Origin: Panorpa germanica
Lineage: Eukaryota; Arthropoda; Insecta; Mecoptera; Panorpidae
NCBI GenBank assembly: GCA_963678705.1
Contig: OY783211.1
Span: 9,624,603-9,688,602, forward strand
Direction of reading: 5' to 3'
DNA: 64,000 bases
Each line of letters begins with the position of its first letter. The stretch's first letter is position 1. Both the position numbers and the translations under genes were made by a program. The notes under the pieces were generated by a model. It saw only the letters and a list, made by a program, of their open reading frames with translations, searched no databases and was not told the origin of the DNA. Positions 13,701 to 25,897 of this stretch are shown here, in pieces.

Positions 13701-15971
13701 CAGCTTGATATATAATGGATCCGACATCACTTCCCAATCAAACTACAATTGTCTTGCTGGTTGGTCTTACGGGTTTGGGAAATCTGATCATTTCTCATTG
13801 ATTGCATCGTCCATTTCATTAAACATCTGAATTGCACAATACACAACAGATTTCATTGGCGTCGACAAAATTACTTTCAGAGAGGCTCAGTATTCATAGG
13901 AATTTGAACAAATTTTGACAATAACATAGGCACTTTAAGTTTTTATTCTACCCGTGACTTTAACAATAAAAAAGTTATTTCCTAATCTTTTTCGTTGTAT
14001 TTTCTTTCACGGCAAGCCGCCCTCCTCCTCCTCCCGGCGCTTATGATAGTGTATACCTTACTACATTCATGTAATATTTGACTTAAACAAAGTCAAAAGT
14101 TATATTCACTTATAAGATCTCTGTTAGAACATCTTTTATTATAAAAAGGATACTAAGAAAATGTCTAGATTACCAAGAATCTACTAACATATTGTTGGAG
14201 TATAAATTTTCTTTCAATTTTGACCACAAAATGGCAACTGTCATGATATTAAGAAATATATATCATGATATCTGCAACTTCCGATATAAACACATTATAT
14301 TACGTCTTCCGCAGCGCAGCGTACCTCATCTCCACACCACCCATTCTTTGCATCCTCCCTCCCTTTCCCCGGTCCACCCTACATACCTTACGGCTCCTTA
14401 CAACGTCGTTGATTTATCGCCGCTATATAGAGTCTTTGTGATTCCAATAGACCTATCTCGCCATGAATTAAATTTTATTTCCTTCAAACTTGCCATAAGA
14501 TTTGAAATATTTATCTTTACAGAATTCGGTTCGTGTTGGAAAATATTTTAAATTAAGATGGTGGACTGTTTAATTGTTTTATGTGTGGTTGCCAATAAGG
14601 ACAGCGGAAGTGAGGGGAGCGAGGATGAGGATGGGGAAACCATAACAAACCATTAGTATTTGGCAAGTATGCCAAACAATGGTGCGTTGTGCTTATACAT
14701 ATTATCACTGCGCTAAGGCTCATAATGTGCAAACATAGTCTTAATCCTGGCAGGAACAAAGGATATATTATCTGAGAATCTGATAATAATGCCTTGTTGT
14801 TAATCATTGCAGACATATTTACAATATCATGTCGTACCACTATTCGTTTATTCATTTAATGAATTTTTCTTAAACTTTATAGAATAATTCACCCAGTTAT
14901 GCATTTATGAATGCTAGGAAGATATACTCATTCGTATATACAAGAGCGTTCGTAGAAAACTTGAGAGGAGGTGGCAAAGTAACTACATTCCAATCTATCT
15001 ACTACACCTTTCCAATATATTATATTCTTTAGTGTGAACTTTGAAAGAGGAATTTAAGTTATACTCATATTTTCATTTAACCACTAAGAATCTGAGCCGC
15101 TTTTAAGCATAAGCTGCAGCCTATGGCTTCACAAGACTATATACGGCCTATATCACAAACTGCGATCATAAAAATTGTGACTAGATACAACTGATTTAGG
15201 CAGACAATTATTATTAGATACTATAAATTTTCGTGGGCAATTTTTACTAGATATTTAAGGTCCGCTATTCCCTTAAAAGCGAGCATGCATAAGTACATTA
15301 ATTTGAGGTCTGTTATGAGGTCTTTAAAAAATACGATTAAAAATTCACGGTGCTGTAAGTTTCGAAATAACAAATTTCTATATGTTTACAACCTAATAAA
15401 ATTATTTATTATTTTAAGTTATTAATTAATAGAAATTTAATAATAATACTCTAAGCTAAAATAATATAACATAACAAACAACGCCAATACAATACGTATT
15501 TAATTACATTATTAGTTAGTAGAGCTATTCATATACCAACAATGGTGAAATACTAACAATAGAGATGTTAACCGCCCTTTGGTTATTGAATATTTTAAAG
15601 CTTTATTGATTTACTCCTATATGTCTATTGTTTTTTCAATTTCCTAATTGAAATCATTAACTAATTTAGAAATTCAAAATTTACAAAGAATTGCTATTTA
15701 TAACTTTCTTTTTCATGCTTATATATAAACGACTACCTTAAATATGCGCCATCTCAACTGCACGCCGTTATTAAACAGAGATAGAAATATATTTGATGGG
15801 TAGAACGTTAAATTTCTATTAAGTGATACTAAATTATAAATGCACTGTTAATTGTCATCCGTTGGTGCAATGATTCTTGATACAAAGAGTCCTTCAAAAA
15901 GGGGTGTCATTTCAAGTCAACAGAAAGGCGCAATATTTTTGTAAAAAGTGGTAATATTTTTATACAAACTT
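10736..15971. other. Long non-coding AT-rich stretch
   Basis: No exon, RNA gene or clear repeat boundary recognised. Part of 12600-12800 resembles 40257-40440 (shared acataaattta, aataaaatatttttaatg words), which suggests an old dispersed repeat. Frames at 14192-14551 (+, 119 codons) and 14553-14855 (-) have no domain and low-complexity composition. The stretch may be intergenic or the first intron of klg. Confidence 0.4.
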
Positions 15972-16233
15972 CACAGTAAACATTTAGTGAAGTGCCCTAT
16001 TTTGTGACGTTTCTATCACTATTTCACTTCAATTATAGTTCGCATCAACTTTATCTTCATTTGTATTCCGACAGGTGAAGTGGTTCCGTCATCTGTAGCC
16101 GATAAAACAGACATTTCATATGAACGATTGTGAGAAACTGAACTATAAATGAACTCTTTCATGACAAAAAAATCATACGCATCTCCAATATGATGTCAAA
16201 GTGACTTCAAAATGCTCCAAAATGTTTACTGGG
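15972..16233 (+). mobile_element. CCCAGTAAACA MITE, copy 2
   Basis: The left end is slightly decayed (tcacagtaaacatttagtg) and the right end is aaaatgtttactggg. The interior is highly similar to 23653-23906, including gttcgcatcaactttatctt and the aactataaatgaactctttc block. Confidence 0.85.
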
Positions 16234-17676
16234 TTTGGGGTTAGTAATGGAATATAATATCTGCCACAAACGACAGATGTATGTTGACGACTATAGTCTT
16301 TGATGTTGACTGTCAAAAATAGTATTATCGTATTGAACAGAGATGGAAATATAGTTGTGACGTCTATTTTTAACTGCGATGTTTTATAATGTTTTATATA
16401 TGAGGACATATCTTATTTTCGTAAATAGTCACTCGATTCAATTATTGTTTTACGCAAACAAAAGATCACCATTTGATATTTTAATTCGTGTAGTATCATT
16501 TTCTAAAACTAGAAAAGCAATGCATTTAAAATGAGATTGAGAAAATGAGAAAAATTTGTGTTTCTCAAGTAAGACAACATTGTAAGAAAACCTTTGAAAA
16601 TAGCTTATTTCCATGTTGCTTATTTTCAAAGCTGGCAATAACAAAATATATTTTATTACTCTGGCAAGACCATTGCTTAGGTTTTCGTAATCAAGTTTAA
16701 CATTTCTCCATCAGAAATCATTGCAGCTTTGTGTTTTGCTCATCTCGTTCTATAGCCTAAGCTGCTGTTCCCTACAGGTTCCCGGGACCCTTGGACTCCC
16801 TAGGGATCCCTTACTTCTTGTAGTCATCTGTCCGTTGGTTTTATGGCTTAATTCACTTTTTATTACACGCCATTCTTTTATGCTAATCTGTTTCTTGTGT
16901 TTATTGTATGTTAATGGTTTCAAATGTCACATTCATATTGTCGGTGTTCAGCGTTCGGTGTGTTATTGTCAGAGGAGCTTGTTCTACAAACGCGTAATGA
17001 ATGTACTAATGCTGCTACATGATGTAAACGTATCTTGCATTAAGTTTATCATGTGATTTAAAACATTGAGTATTTTCTTGATATACGCTGCTACTAAGTT
17101 ATGTTTGTTAACATGGTTGACAACAAGGTAAGAAACTTTAAAAAATATTCAAGGTTATATACTTATTTTGTGTTTAGCAGGTAATTTCTGTGCAGCCTTT
17201 GGTGTTGAAGCACCTAATATTGAGTACACGTGTATATCACTAATTCTCGATAATATTTGGATATATTTATCCCAGTTATTCATCCATGGTATTTTAGTTT
17301 CAGATACAGCACTTCTAAATATGTCACCGAGAGCTTTAAATAGACGCTTTATAGCATACTGGTTATCATCAATATTCGTTTTATGCGTCAAAGGTAAGAA
17401 ATCATATTTAGTAATAACCATATTCAATAACCCTTCCTCTACTTTTCTTCTTGATACCTACCTTTCCTCATGATTTTCTTTCTCCCATTCTGCTTTCTTT
17501 CTTCCAGTCTCTGTCTTTCATTTTTCTTTACTTCTATAGTTTTCCTGTATATCCTCAAACTTGTTTTCTTCAAGATTTCTTTTGCATATCTTTCACTGCT
17601 TTTATAGAATAACACCATATCTTAGACATATCAGGTTAAGGGTCGACTTTTCAATATTAAGTTATCTGAAATTTAC
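16234..17676. other. Non-coding stretch upstream of klg exons
   Basis: No secure exon. A hydrophobic frame near 16721-16780 looks signal-peptide-like but has no ATG and the wrong phase to join 18138. The 17440-17620 segment is strongly pyrimidine-rich, as seen in reversed, decayed retrotransposon ORFs. Confidence 0.4.
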
Positions 17677-17920
17677 GGGTATCCATAAATTATGTAACAG
17701 AAATTTCATGGTTTTAACTCTCGTCATTGTTATGTCTTGTCACACAATTGTGACATCACATTACATTTGAAAAAAAGTATATTTTTACTCCTATTTTGCT
17801 TTTTAGTGTTGTTTCTTAGTAGTAGAATTTTAGACTAAATGTAATCACAAAGCTTATGACACTTGCTACACTTTAAACACCATCCTTACCACCCCTTTGC
17901 TGTGAAATTAATGGCTGATA
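17677..17920. mobile_element. TTACGTCACAC MITE, copy 3 (decayed)
   Basis: Left end atccataaattatgtaacag and right end gtgaaattaatggctgat, with the same internal tgtcacacaattgtgac theme. This is the most diverged of the three copies. Confidence 0.6.
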
Positions 17921-18137
17921 CATATGTTTATCCTCCATATTTTTAAATCGAGTCGAACCTGAATTAGTTTTTTCGTTAGTTAATCACAGTTTGCATTTAA
18001 GTGGCTATTGAAAATTCGACTTTGCTTCTACGCTATAACCATAACAGATAGCAATAATACATGTCCTAAAATTTACAGTCATATTTTTTTCATAATAATA
18101 TTAACAGCGTAACAAAAGTCTAGAATTTTAATTACAG

Positions 18138-21100
18138 CGGCATCGTTTAATAAAGGCTACTTACAAGGCTTAATCAATAATCAAGATGTTTCCACGCCGC
18201 TGCCAAAATTTCTCTCGAATTCACACACGTATCGCGTCATCATTGGTGAATCGGTCACTCTTCCATGTGAAGTTGAACATTTAGGTAAGTATTTTACACC
18301 TTCAAGTTATTCATTAATTAAGATACAATTTCATAAGATTAGGAATAAAATGAGCACATGAAATAAGCTGGTTCACCTGACAGTTTTACATGAACAGATT
18401 AACCGTACTGGTAAACCGGAGAGTGTATGTGATAAAACTGTTGGTATAACTGTACATATTTATCACATCTCAATCTCAACAAGCTAACCTATCAGAAAAT
18501 CCATTACGTATAATTAAATTATGTTCAATAAAAATTCGCATCAAATGGATTCGAAACATAGATAGTATCAAACATAGAAGATAAGTGAAGCTGGAGGAGA
18601 GGCGTACGCTGTAAGACAGCGGATTCAGTAGTAGCTCTATAAATGAATTATCATCAGCATGCTCAATGAGGTAGCTCTTCTTCCATGTTTCATACGATGA
18701 ATTCAATGAAACTGTGAGGCCCACAAATCAGTTCGTCTCTGACAGCACTTAAACTCGTTCATAGTTATACTAGTTTATAAATAAGTCCAAACTATATGAC
18801 TCTCTCACACTACCCATAGACAAATGGAATATAAAAAATCTCTAACCAAAAAAAAAAAAGAAAACAGTCTCTGTAACATATTTCTTTAATAATTTAATTT
18901 TTACAACATTGTTTTCAAATGGCAAATCCCAACAGGAAGTTCCGTTTTGCTTTGGCGTCGAGGGAGCGCCGTTCTTTCAGCGGCTAACTTAATGGTCACT
19001 CGGGACAAACGGTTCCAGCTCGTTGATGGCTACAATCTTCGTTTGACGGATGTGCGTCCCCAAGATGCCGGCGACTATGTGTGTCAGATAGGCGACCATG
19101 AGAACAAGGATCAAGTACACACACTTGAAATATTAGGTATTTTTCTCATTTTTATTACTATTTGTTAAATGGAAAGTTTTGTAATGTATTTACATAATAT
19201 ATACGTGTCCCAAAATTCAAGGATAAGCGGGCACCAGAGGATCTGCCCATGACTACTCGAGAAAAAAAAAATTATCTGATTTTGTTTTGAAATTACAAAA
19301 TAAAATTAAAATCTTTCGAAAATTGAAACACCTTAAAATGTTTTTAACTACCATGACCACAGTTTTTCAAATATTTCAGATTTTTCTTTTGTATCGGCAA
19401 CTTAAGTAGCACTGCTATCCACCACAATCATTAAAAATCCCAGAGTGCTAGTAGTTTTTACACAAAAATCAATCCAAATTATTCTTTTCCCTAAATTTTT
19501 AAAGATTTTTACTTTCACTCCACCTTATTAACTCATGTGGTGTAAAAAAAAGTATAAACACTACTATGACAAGTTTCTTTAAAAATTGGCGCAACTATTC
19601 AGGATTCCAAAATGATATAATACTCCAGGAAAACTAGCAATAAAAAAAAATTATGCTTACTATTTCTAAACAAGAACCAAATTTCATAAATTGTTGTTGT
19701 TGATAGATATCACTTTTACAATACCCAAAATAGGTTTTTTATTGTTGAATGAATTAAAACAAATGGTACAAACAATTTTTCGTTTATTTTATAAATTTAT
19801 TACATTATTTACATTACATGGTGCCCGCTTATCGTTGAATTTTGGGACACGTTGTATATATATATGTAAAATTTAAAAAAAGCATAAATTCGTACTATTA
19901 GCACTATTACATCGAAATGGCTACTTAAATCGAATGTAGTATACTAAAATATACTACCACAATTCTCTTGTTACTAGGGAATGAAACAAATTCAAGACGA
20001 AAACAGGGGCAAATCTCGAAATAAGCTAAAAACTTGTATAAATCTTGGTTTTTTATATTTTATAAGTCTTTTGAAATATCTCATATTGTAGTACACTGAT
20101 GCATTGAGAAATATTACAGTTCACGAAAGCGAAACAACTCGAACACACTGGTGGTTGCAGTGTGAGAGAGCCCTAAGCAATATTTAAAGGTCCAGCCGTG
20201 TCGATGTCACCCCCTTTTACTTTTTAGTGGGGTGAACCACCTCACCTCTTGGTTGGGATTTCAGCAGCTGTTGGAAGTTTAATCATATTTATGGGCACTT
20301 ATGTACTTCTCGTAGCAGTAAATAAAATTTGATATAGAGTTGTAGCATTTCAAAGCATATTGTTACAGTGCAAGTAGAACTCAAAACATTGTAGCAGGTC
20401 ACACTATGCACACACGTTTAATAGACTTACAAAGTTTCACAAGCAAGTTCTATTTCACTATAAAACAGCGATACATTTTAGAGATTAAAAACGATTAAAA
20501 TTATATCAGAACCGTGATGATTCATTCATTGGAAATATATACCGGTGTGTTTGTCCTTTTTTGTACTTTTAGTTTATTTTTACTAAAACCCTTCTTTCAA
20601 CATTCAACCAGTGATGAACTAGGACTGTTTAGAAGGTTTGTCTAGAATTAAAACTAAGCGACCACGTATGAGAATTACAAAAAGAATAATTATAATAGTT
20701 TATTAAACTGCGTATAACAGTTCCACTTTTTAATAGATTTTTTTAAATTTTGTTTACAGGCTAAAGAATATCGTTTAGTAATAAATGCTAAAATTTCAAA
20801 AATTTTGACCGTTTAGACTGCGAGATAATTAAAAACAAAGTTAACAATTTTTAGACTCACCCCCATTTGAAGCATGTAAAAGTTTGTGTCCGTCTAACTA
20901 TTTTCTATTATACAATCTCTTAGATAGATTTTTGAAAAAAATTAGGAGAGTAAAAAAAATGTTTTTTAATCAAAAGAAAAAAAAATAGCACTTCACCGTT
21001 TTGTATTCGAGATATAATATTTTCACGTTCTTTTCATGGTCATCCGGCAACGCTGCGCGCATAATTATCTCAAGTATTGTGAAATAAAGAACGGAAATTT

Positions 21101-24100
21101 TAATTCTCTGATGGTATTAAGACTGCATGCATTTTGCAACATTGACAGGTCACCGTAATCGAAAATATTTGATGGTATATGTGGGTATTCGTGTGTTTTG
21201 AATTCCTGACAATAGTAAACAGTATTGAATGCTACTATCATCTATCCTCCTACTCATTGAAGGATTTGAGTTATGCTGGTTTTATTCTTGGCGCCAGACT
21301 GTTGTATCTTCATGTTCGAAACCAACATTAATTTGTTTACGTTACTTTTTAATTATACACTTTATAAAATAGTTTATGAGTTAATACTGCCAACATATTA
21401 TGTGCTAGTCGATGATAGAACTCAGCATCGGGCTTATTACAAACCCTGGCGAAAGCTTGATTTCTTCCTGTTCAACTTAACATAACAAAGAAAATATTAC
21501 CATACAACTTTAGCAAGTTACGTACGACTTATAAGTACGTTCGTATCACGTTTTATTACTTTTAACGACGCTTTTTTAACGATGTTTCTTGTAATAAAAA
21601 ACAATAATATGAAGTTGCTGTACCATATTCTTAAGCTTTAAGTTTTACTTCATGAAGTTTAAAAGTTGAGAATTTGTAACTCTAAGACCTGAACACCACA
21701 CCGTGTCTAAAATATGTTAAACTGCCTTTCCGCTATACGGTAGTTTACTTTTATTTTCATACAGCAGTTATAATTATCCGGTTGAGTTGTTTCTCCATTG
21801 CCATCATTATTATGGCGTTAAAACTCTGAAGTGCGCCGAGCTAGCATAGAAACAAGAAATATAATATGCATGTTAATCCACCCGCAACTTTCCAAAGCAT
21901 AAACTATTTTATTTTTATTAGCTGAAGTACGTTGTTTTAATTATTAGTGCATAGTTGTGTTGTTAAACCAAATATTTAAAAGGTAGTTTTAAAGTAACTG
22001 ATGTGTGCACAATTGTTTGTGGCTTATATTCGTATGTTTGTTTCTGTTTTTTGCGGCTGGCGGTATTAGGTAAGGCATAACATTATAGAGTCAGACCGCA
22101 AAGCTCCCAGACCTACGTCAGCTTATCAAAGACATTGCTGACATTTTGAGAATAACTAGTGTAATATATAGTTAAGAACGTAGTAGCTTACCTTACCATT
22201 ATTATGTAGTAGTTTACCTAATTCTTTTAAGAGCTTTAAAGCGTAGGCGTAGCGTCTGGCGGAAGTTAGGGAACACGGAAGGAGTTGCATTCATTTTCCA
22301 TGTGTGCGTTGGTGATGTTAGTGATGAATCAACAGTATGGGATCGTTTGCCTAAGTATATCATATTTACTTCCATTTGTTTTACTTTCTTTATTTTCTTA
22401 CACTAATACATTTCAGCTTTATTGAAATGAAGAAGGTCTGGGAGCTCTGGCATCTGGGTTATTATGCATTCAACTTAAAATGCTCCAGAATGCAAATAAA
22501 GTGTATACCTTTGCAATTGAAACCTCACTGTTTTGTGTATACATAAATAACATACATAACTTTGCTAACATTTCGCTTAAGGTGGACGAGGACAAATATT
22601 TACAAAGAAAAATTATTGATTTCTTAATATTTTTTGATGCAGTTATATCCATTTATATTTAAGAAGACGAACTGCAGTAAAAAATTTAAAATATCTTAAC
22701 TATTTTGGATTTTATAAGGGATTCTAAAAATTCATGAACTTTTTTTTCAAAAAGAAAAATTTAGGATTTTTTAATTTCTTTTGATGCAGTAATATTCATT
22801 TATATTTAAGAAGACGAACTGCGTTAAAAAATCCAAAATAGTTAAGATATTTCAAATTTTTTAACGCAGTTCGTCTTCTTAAACTAAATCGGCTAAACTC
22901 GTTCTGTATTAATTTTACATATAACATATTTAGAATATAAGAATGTAAAAAAATATGAATATAAACATACACCTGGGACATTATAATATATGATGATACA
23001 TGATTTGAATCTCTGCGACAGCAAGTAGTTCTAGATACTAGTATTTATTAAACCAAATTTTTGAAATCTCTATAACAAAAAATTACAATTATCAATAAAA
23101 ACTTTTAGCTCATCGCACACCAACATTATTACACTCACTATGCATATTCTCAATCATTTTCCTTGAAGTCACCGACGATATATTTTCAGTTCCTCCAAGT
23201 GTGAAGTCCGTCCCTTCCAGTGGTCACTTAACTGCACGTAGGGGAAGCACTGTGACTCTAGAATGCAGAGCTAGCGGAAATCCTGTTCCTAATATTCACT
23301 GGTCTAAATTGGTAAGCGGAACTATATAATTTGCGAAAAATAATAACTGTCTAAAAGCTGTAATTCAAACTTGTTCTCGTATGTGCCATTATTACAGTTT
23401 AATTGTACAATCTCTCTATTTGAACTAGATAGATTCATTTGTCTTAAATTCTATCAGATATTCCCTGTATATGTATTTATATATGGTCCATAATGTGAAA
23501 ATAATATCCCGTATATATAGTATAATGGATTTACATGAAATAAATATACATGACAGAACATGTTATGTAGCAAAGTATGCACATACCGTTGCATTTGCAC
23601 ATACATATAACATATGTTTTGACATGTATGTATATACCTAGTGTATGTATATCCCAGTAAACAATTTGGTGAAGTGCCCTATTTAGTGACGTTTCTATCA
23701 CTATTTCACTTCAATTATAGTTCGCATCAACTTTATCTTCATTTGTATTCCGACAGGTGGAGTAATTTCGCCATCTGTAGCCGATAAAGTAGACATTTTA
23801 TATGAAAAAATGTGAGAAACGGAACTATAAATGAACTCTTTCTGGACAAAAAAATCATGACGCATCTTCAATATGATGTCAAAGTGACTCCAAAATGTTT
23901 ACTGGGTATACATGAATGTATATACCTTGAATATACCATGTATAAATCCAAATGTTTTCTGAGTACTGTATATTGATAAAGTTATCCAACAGGATCTAAA
24001 ATATATAATTATTACACAGATATTTAATTGAACACAAAAAATATAATTATCCAAAATGTTTACCTACATAACCCGAACGTAATTCTTGATTATAATTAAT

Positions 24101-25897
24101 CAATTACAATTAATATTATTGATAAAAGTCATTAATGTGTAAATTACATAGTTTGCGCTATCATCCTTGTCGTTTATCGTGAAATTCCTGCCATTCCAGG
24201 GTACAACTATGCCGAGTAGTCAATTAATCGCAGAAGGTCCTACTATTATCTTGGAGAAGCTGACGAGACAACAAGGCGGCGTGTACCGATGCAAAGCAGA
24301 CAACGGCATCGGTGAAGCTGTAGCCAGCGACATCCAGGTCGTTGTGCTATGTGAGTTAATTGGTTGACTATTACTACTACCATATATATGTTACGCAGAG
24401 CCGATCCAAGAGAAATTTATTGTGTATTTCATTAGCTCCTCCAGAAATAACTGTTGCCAAGTCTTGGATTCACGCAGGGGAAGGGTATCAAGCTCAGCTG
24501 GTTTGCTTTGTACAAGGAGAAGCAAAATCTGAGGTGATGTATTTTACAGAAATAACAATTTTTGCTACAATCTTAAACTGTGTCTGGTGGATTAAGTGAT
24601 TGTCTGAATCGTCTAGGTGGCACGCAATTTGCCGATTCGGTCAATATAGTACATGAATACTACTGACAAACATGCGTTCATATATCAGCATCAGCGGTTT
24701 GCATTAAACGAATTCTACGATTGGACAATCGTACTTTCAACAACTTGGTTTTCTAACTCTAGTACCCATAACCTTTGCAAACGAAGCAGGAACTGGGGCA
24801 AAAGACGAAGATCTTATTGCGCTTTCTTGTGTGTTAGTAGAATAGTTCCGGTACACACAAAATCCATTTGACACGTTGCAATGATGCATCTTATGGTTAC
24901 ATACGGATGCACATCTAACCACGTGCTGTTGTTATTGAATTCGTTTAATGCGATAATACGAGACCACGTACCTTTTTAAATAAATGTTACCAAGAATATC
25001 TTCAACTCCTAACGCCTTTACCGTTACAGGTCATCTGGTACCAGGATTCCTTTCTTCTTGGAACCTCAGATAGAAAAACCGTCGAATCAAATGGAAATAG
25101 ACACACTTTAACTATTAGAAACATTCAAAACGCAGATTTTGGTAACTATAGGTAAACTTTTGAAGAAATTTCATGTTTTCTATTTTAAAATTTTCTAAAA
25201 ATATTTTCTATTCTTTATCTTTATTGTTCCAGCTGTGTAGCTGATAATGCTTTAGGTCGTGCTAGGAAATACATTGAACTTTCTGGACGACCCGGTCCAG
25301 CAAGCTTCCACTCTCCAGTGTATAGCCAAGCTAAAGATACTTACAACCTGACGTGGACAATCGAATCTCACGAACCATTGGAAGAAGTCCGCCTCATGTA
25401 TCGAAAGTTAATGGTTGGTATTCATTCGCATCACTCTTCAAAGCACGTATCCAATATCGTATTAACTAATTAGACTGATTTCAGATTAATGAGACTTATC
25501 AGCATCCCGGACGGTGGCAGGATGTTTACTTGGACTCAGGATGGCCCGCTGATGCGTCATTTACGCATTTCATGTCTTACAGGATAAATGGGTTGGAACA
25601 GAATTCGGTGTACGAAGCAGTAATCCAGGCGCGGAATCGATTTGGGTGGAATGTTGTAAGTAATTATCCACGTACTCCTTTTCTTTTTACTGTGAAACAA
25701 GGGTTGCTGAAATACCATTTCATTATTTTCAGGTTAGTGATATCTATCAGTTCTACACCTTAGGCAATGAACCACTAATTGAAGACATGGAGTTAAAAGC
25801 AGCTTCTCGAGCTGAAAATAACCAACGAATTTGGCTGAGTTATATAATATTTGCAATATTTTTATCAGCATTAGTTCGATCAATATCTTTATCATAG
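18138..25897 (+). CDS. klg: Klingon-like Ig/FN3 cell-adhesion protein (5' exons not found)
   Basis: Nine exons are joined in consistent phase: 18138-18284, 18936-19136, 23190-23311, 24200-24350, 24436-24533, 25030-25151, 25233-25413, 25485-25655 and 25733-25897. They encode about 452 residues. Three Ig domains are visible from their cysteines (TLPCEVEH/DYVCQIG, TLECRASG/VYRCKADN, QLVCFVQG/NYSCVADN). A fibronectin III domain follows from about RPGPASF to RNRFGWNV. The last exon ends in a hydrophobic stretch (WLSYIIFAIFLSALV), which fits the GPI-anchor signal known for Drosophila Klingon, a homophilic adhesion molecule of photoreceptors and neurons. Residues such as SPPEITV-KSW and NETYQHPG are diagnostic of Klingon rather than the related Lachesin or Amalgam. 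The signal-peptide exon was not found; it must supply a phase-1 donor and lies upstream or outside the window. Confidence 0.9.
19204..19851. mobile_element. MITE with 33-bp terminal inverted repeats, in a klg intron
   Basis: The left end starts cgtgtcccaaaattcaagga and runs to gcgggcacca. The right end is its reverse complement with one mismatch over 33 bases. The element is about 648 bp, AT-rich and without coding capacity. It lies 67 bases after the donor of the second klg exon listed here. I could not define a target-site duplication. Confidence 0.85.
19852..20790. other. klg intron sequence, no feature recognised
   Basis: Part of the long klg intron between 19136 and 23190. No exon-like frame or repeat end can be supported. 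Confidence 0.45.
20791..21240 (+). repeat. Dispersed repeat, uninterrupted copy
   Basis: The segment contains ttttgtattcgagatataat joined directly to a tcttttcatggtcat-ccggcaacgctgcgcgc block and an aacattgacaggtcaccgta block. The same series appears at 50480-51480, where a 640-bp MITE interrupts it. The repeat limits are approximate. Confidence 0.65.
21241..22650. other. klg intron sequence, no feature recognised
   Basis: No exon-like frame, RNA gene or repeat boundary can be supported here. Confidence 0.4.
22660..22883. repeat. Nested palindrome, 28-bp perfect hairpin
   Basis: 22805-22832 is perfectly complementary to 22856-22883 (tttaagaagacgaactgcgt on the 5' side), with a 23-base loop. 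A partial direct copy at 22660-22712 carries the same aagaagacgaactgc start, then the reverse complement of the loop region. It could fold into a stable hairpin in RNA. It lies in the long klg intron. Confidence 0.8.
22888..22992 (+). repeat. Short relative of the 363-930 repeat
   Basis: It shares aactcgttct-tattaatttta and the end acacctgg-acattataatata with the long copy at 363-930. Most of the middle is missing. Confidence 0.5.
23653..23906 (+). mobile_element. CCCAGTAAACA MITE, copy 3 (best ends)
   Basis: 254 bp from cccagtaaacaatttgg to ccaaaatgtttactggg, flanked on each side by tat, which may be the target duplication. It is inserted in the klg intron between 23311 and 24200. No coding capacity. 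Confidence 0.9.

Noticed and set aside
14192..14551. 119-codon plus-strand open frame
   Set aside because: There is no recognisable domain, the composition is histidine/proline/leucine low-complexity in the middle, and there are no splice or promoter signals. It is most likely chance in AT-rich DNA.
16721..16780. Possible klg signal-peptide exon (hydrophobic LQLCVLLISFYSLSCC)
   Set aside because: It has no ATG in frame and ends at a phase-0 gt, while the next klg exon needs a phase-1 donor. I kept the klg 5' end as unresolved.
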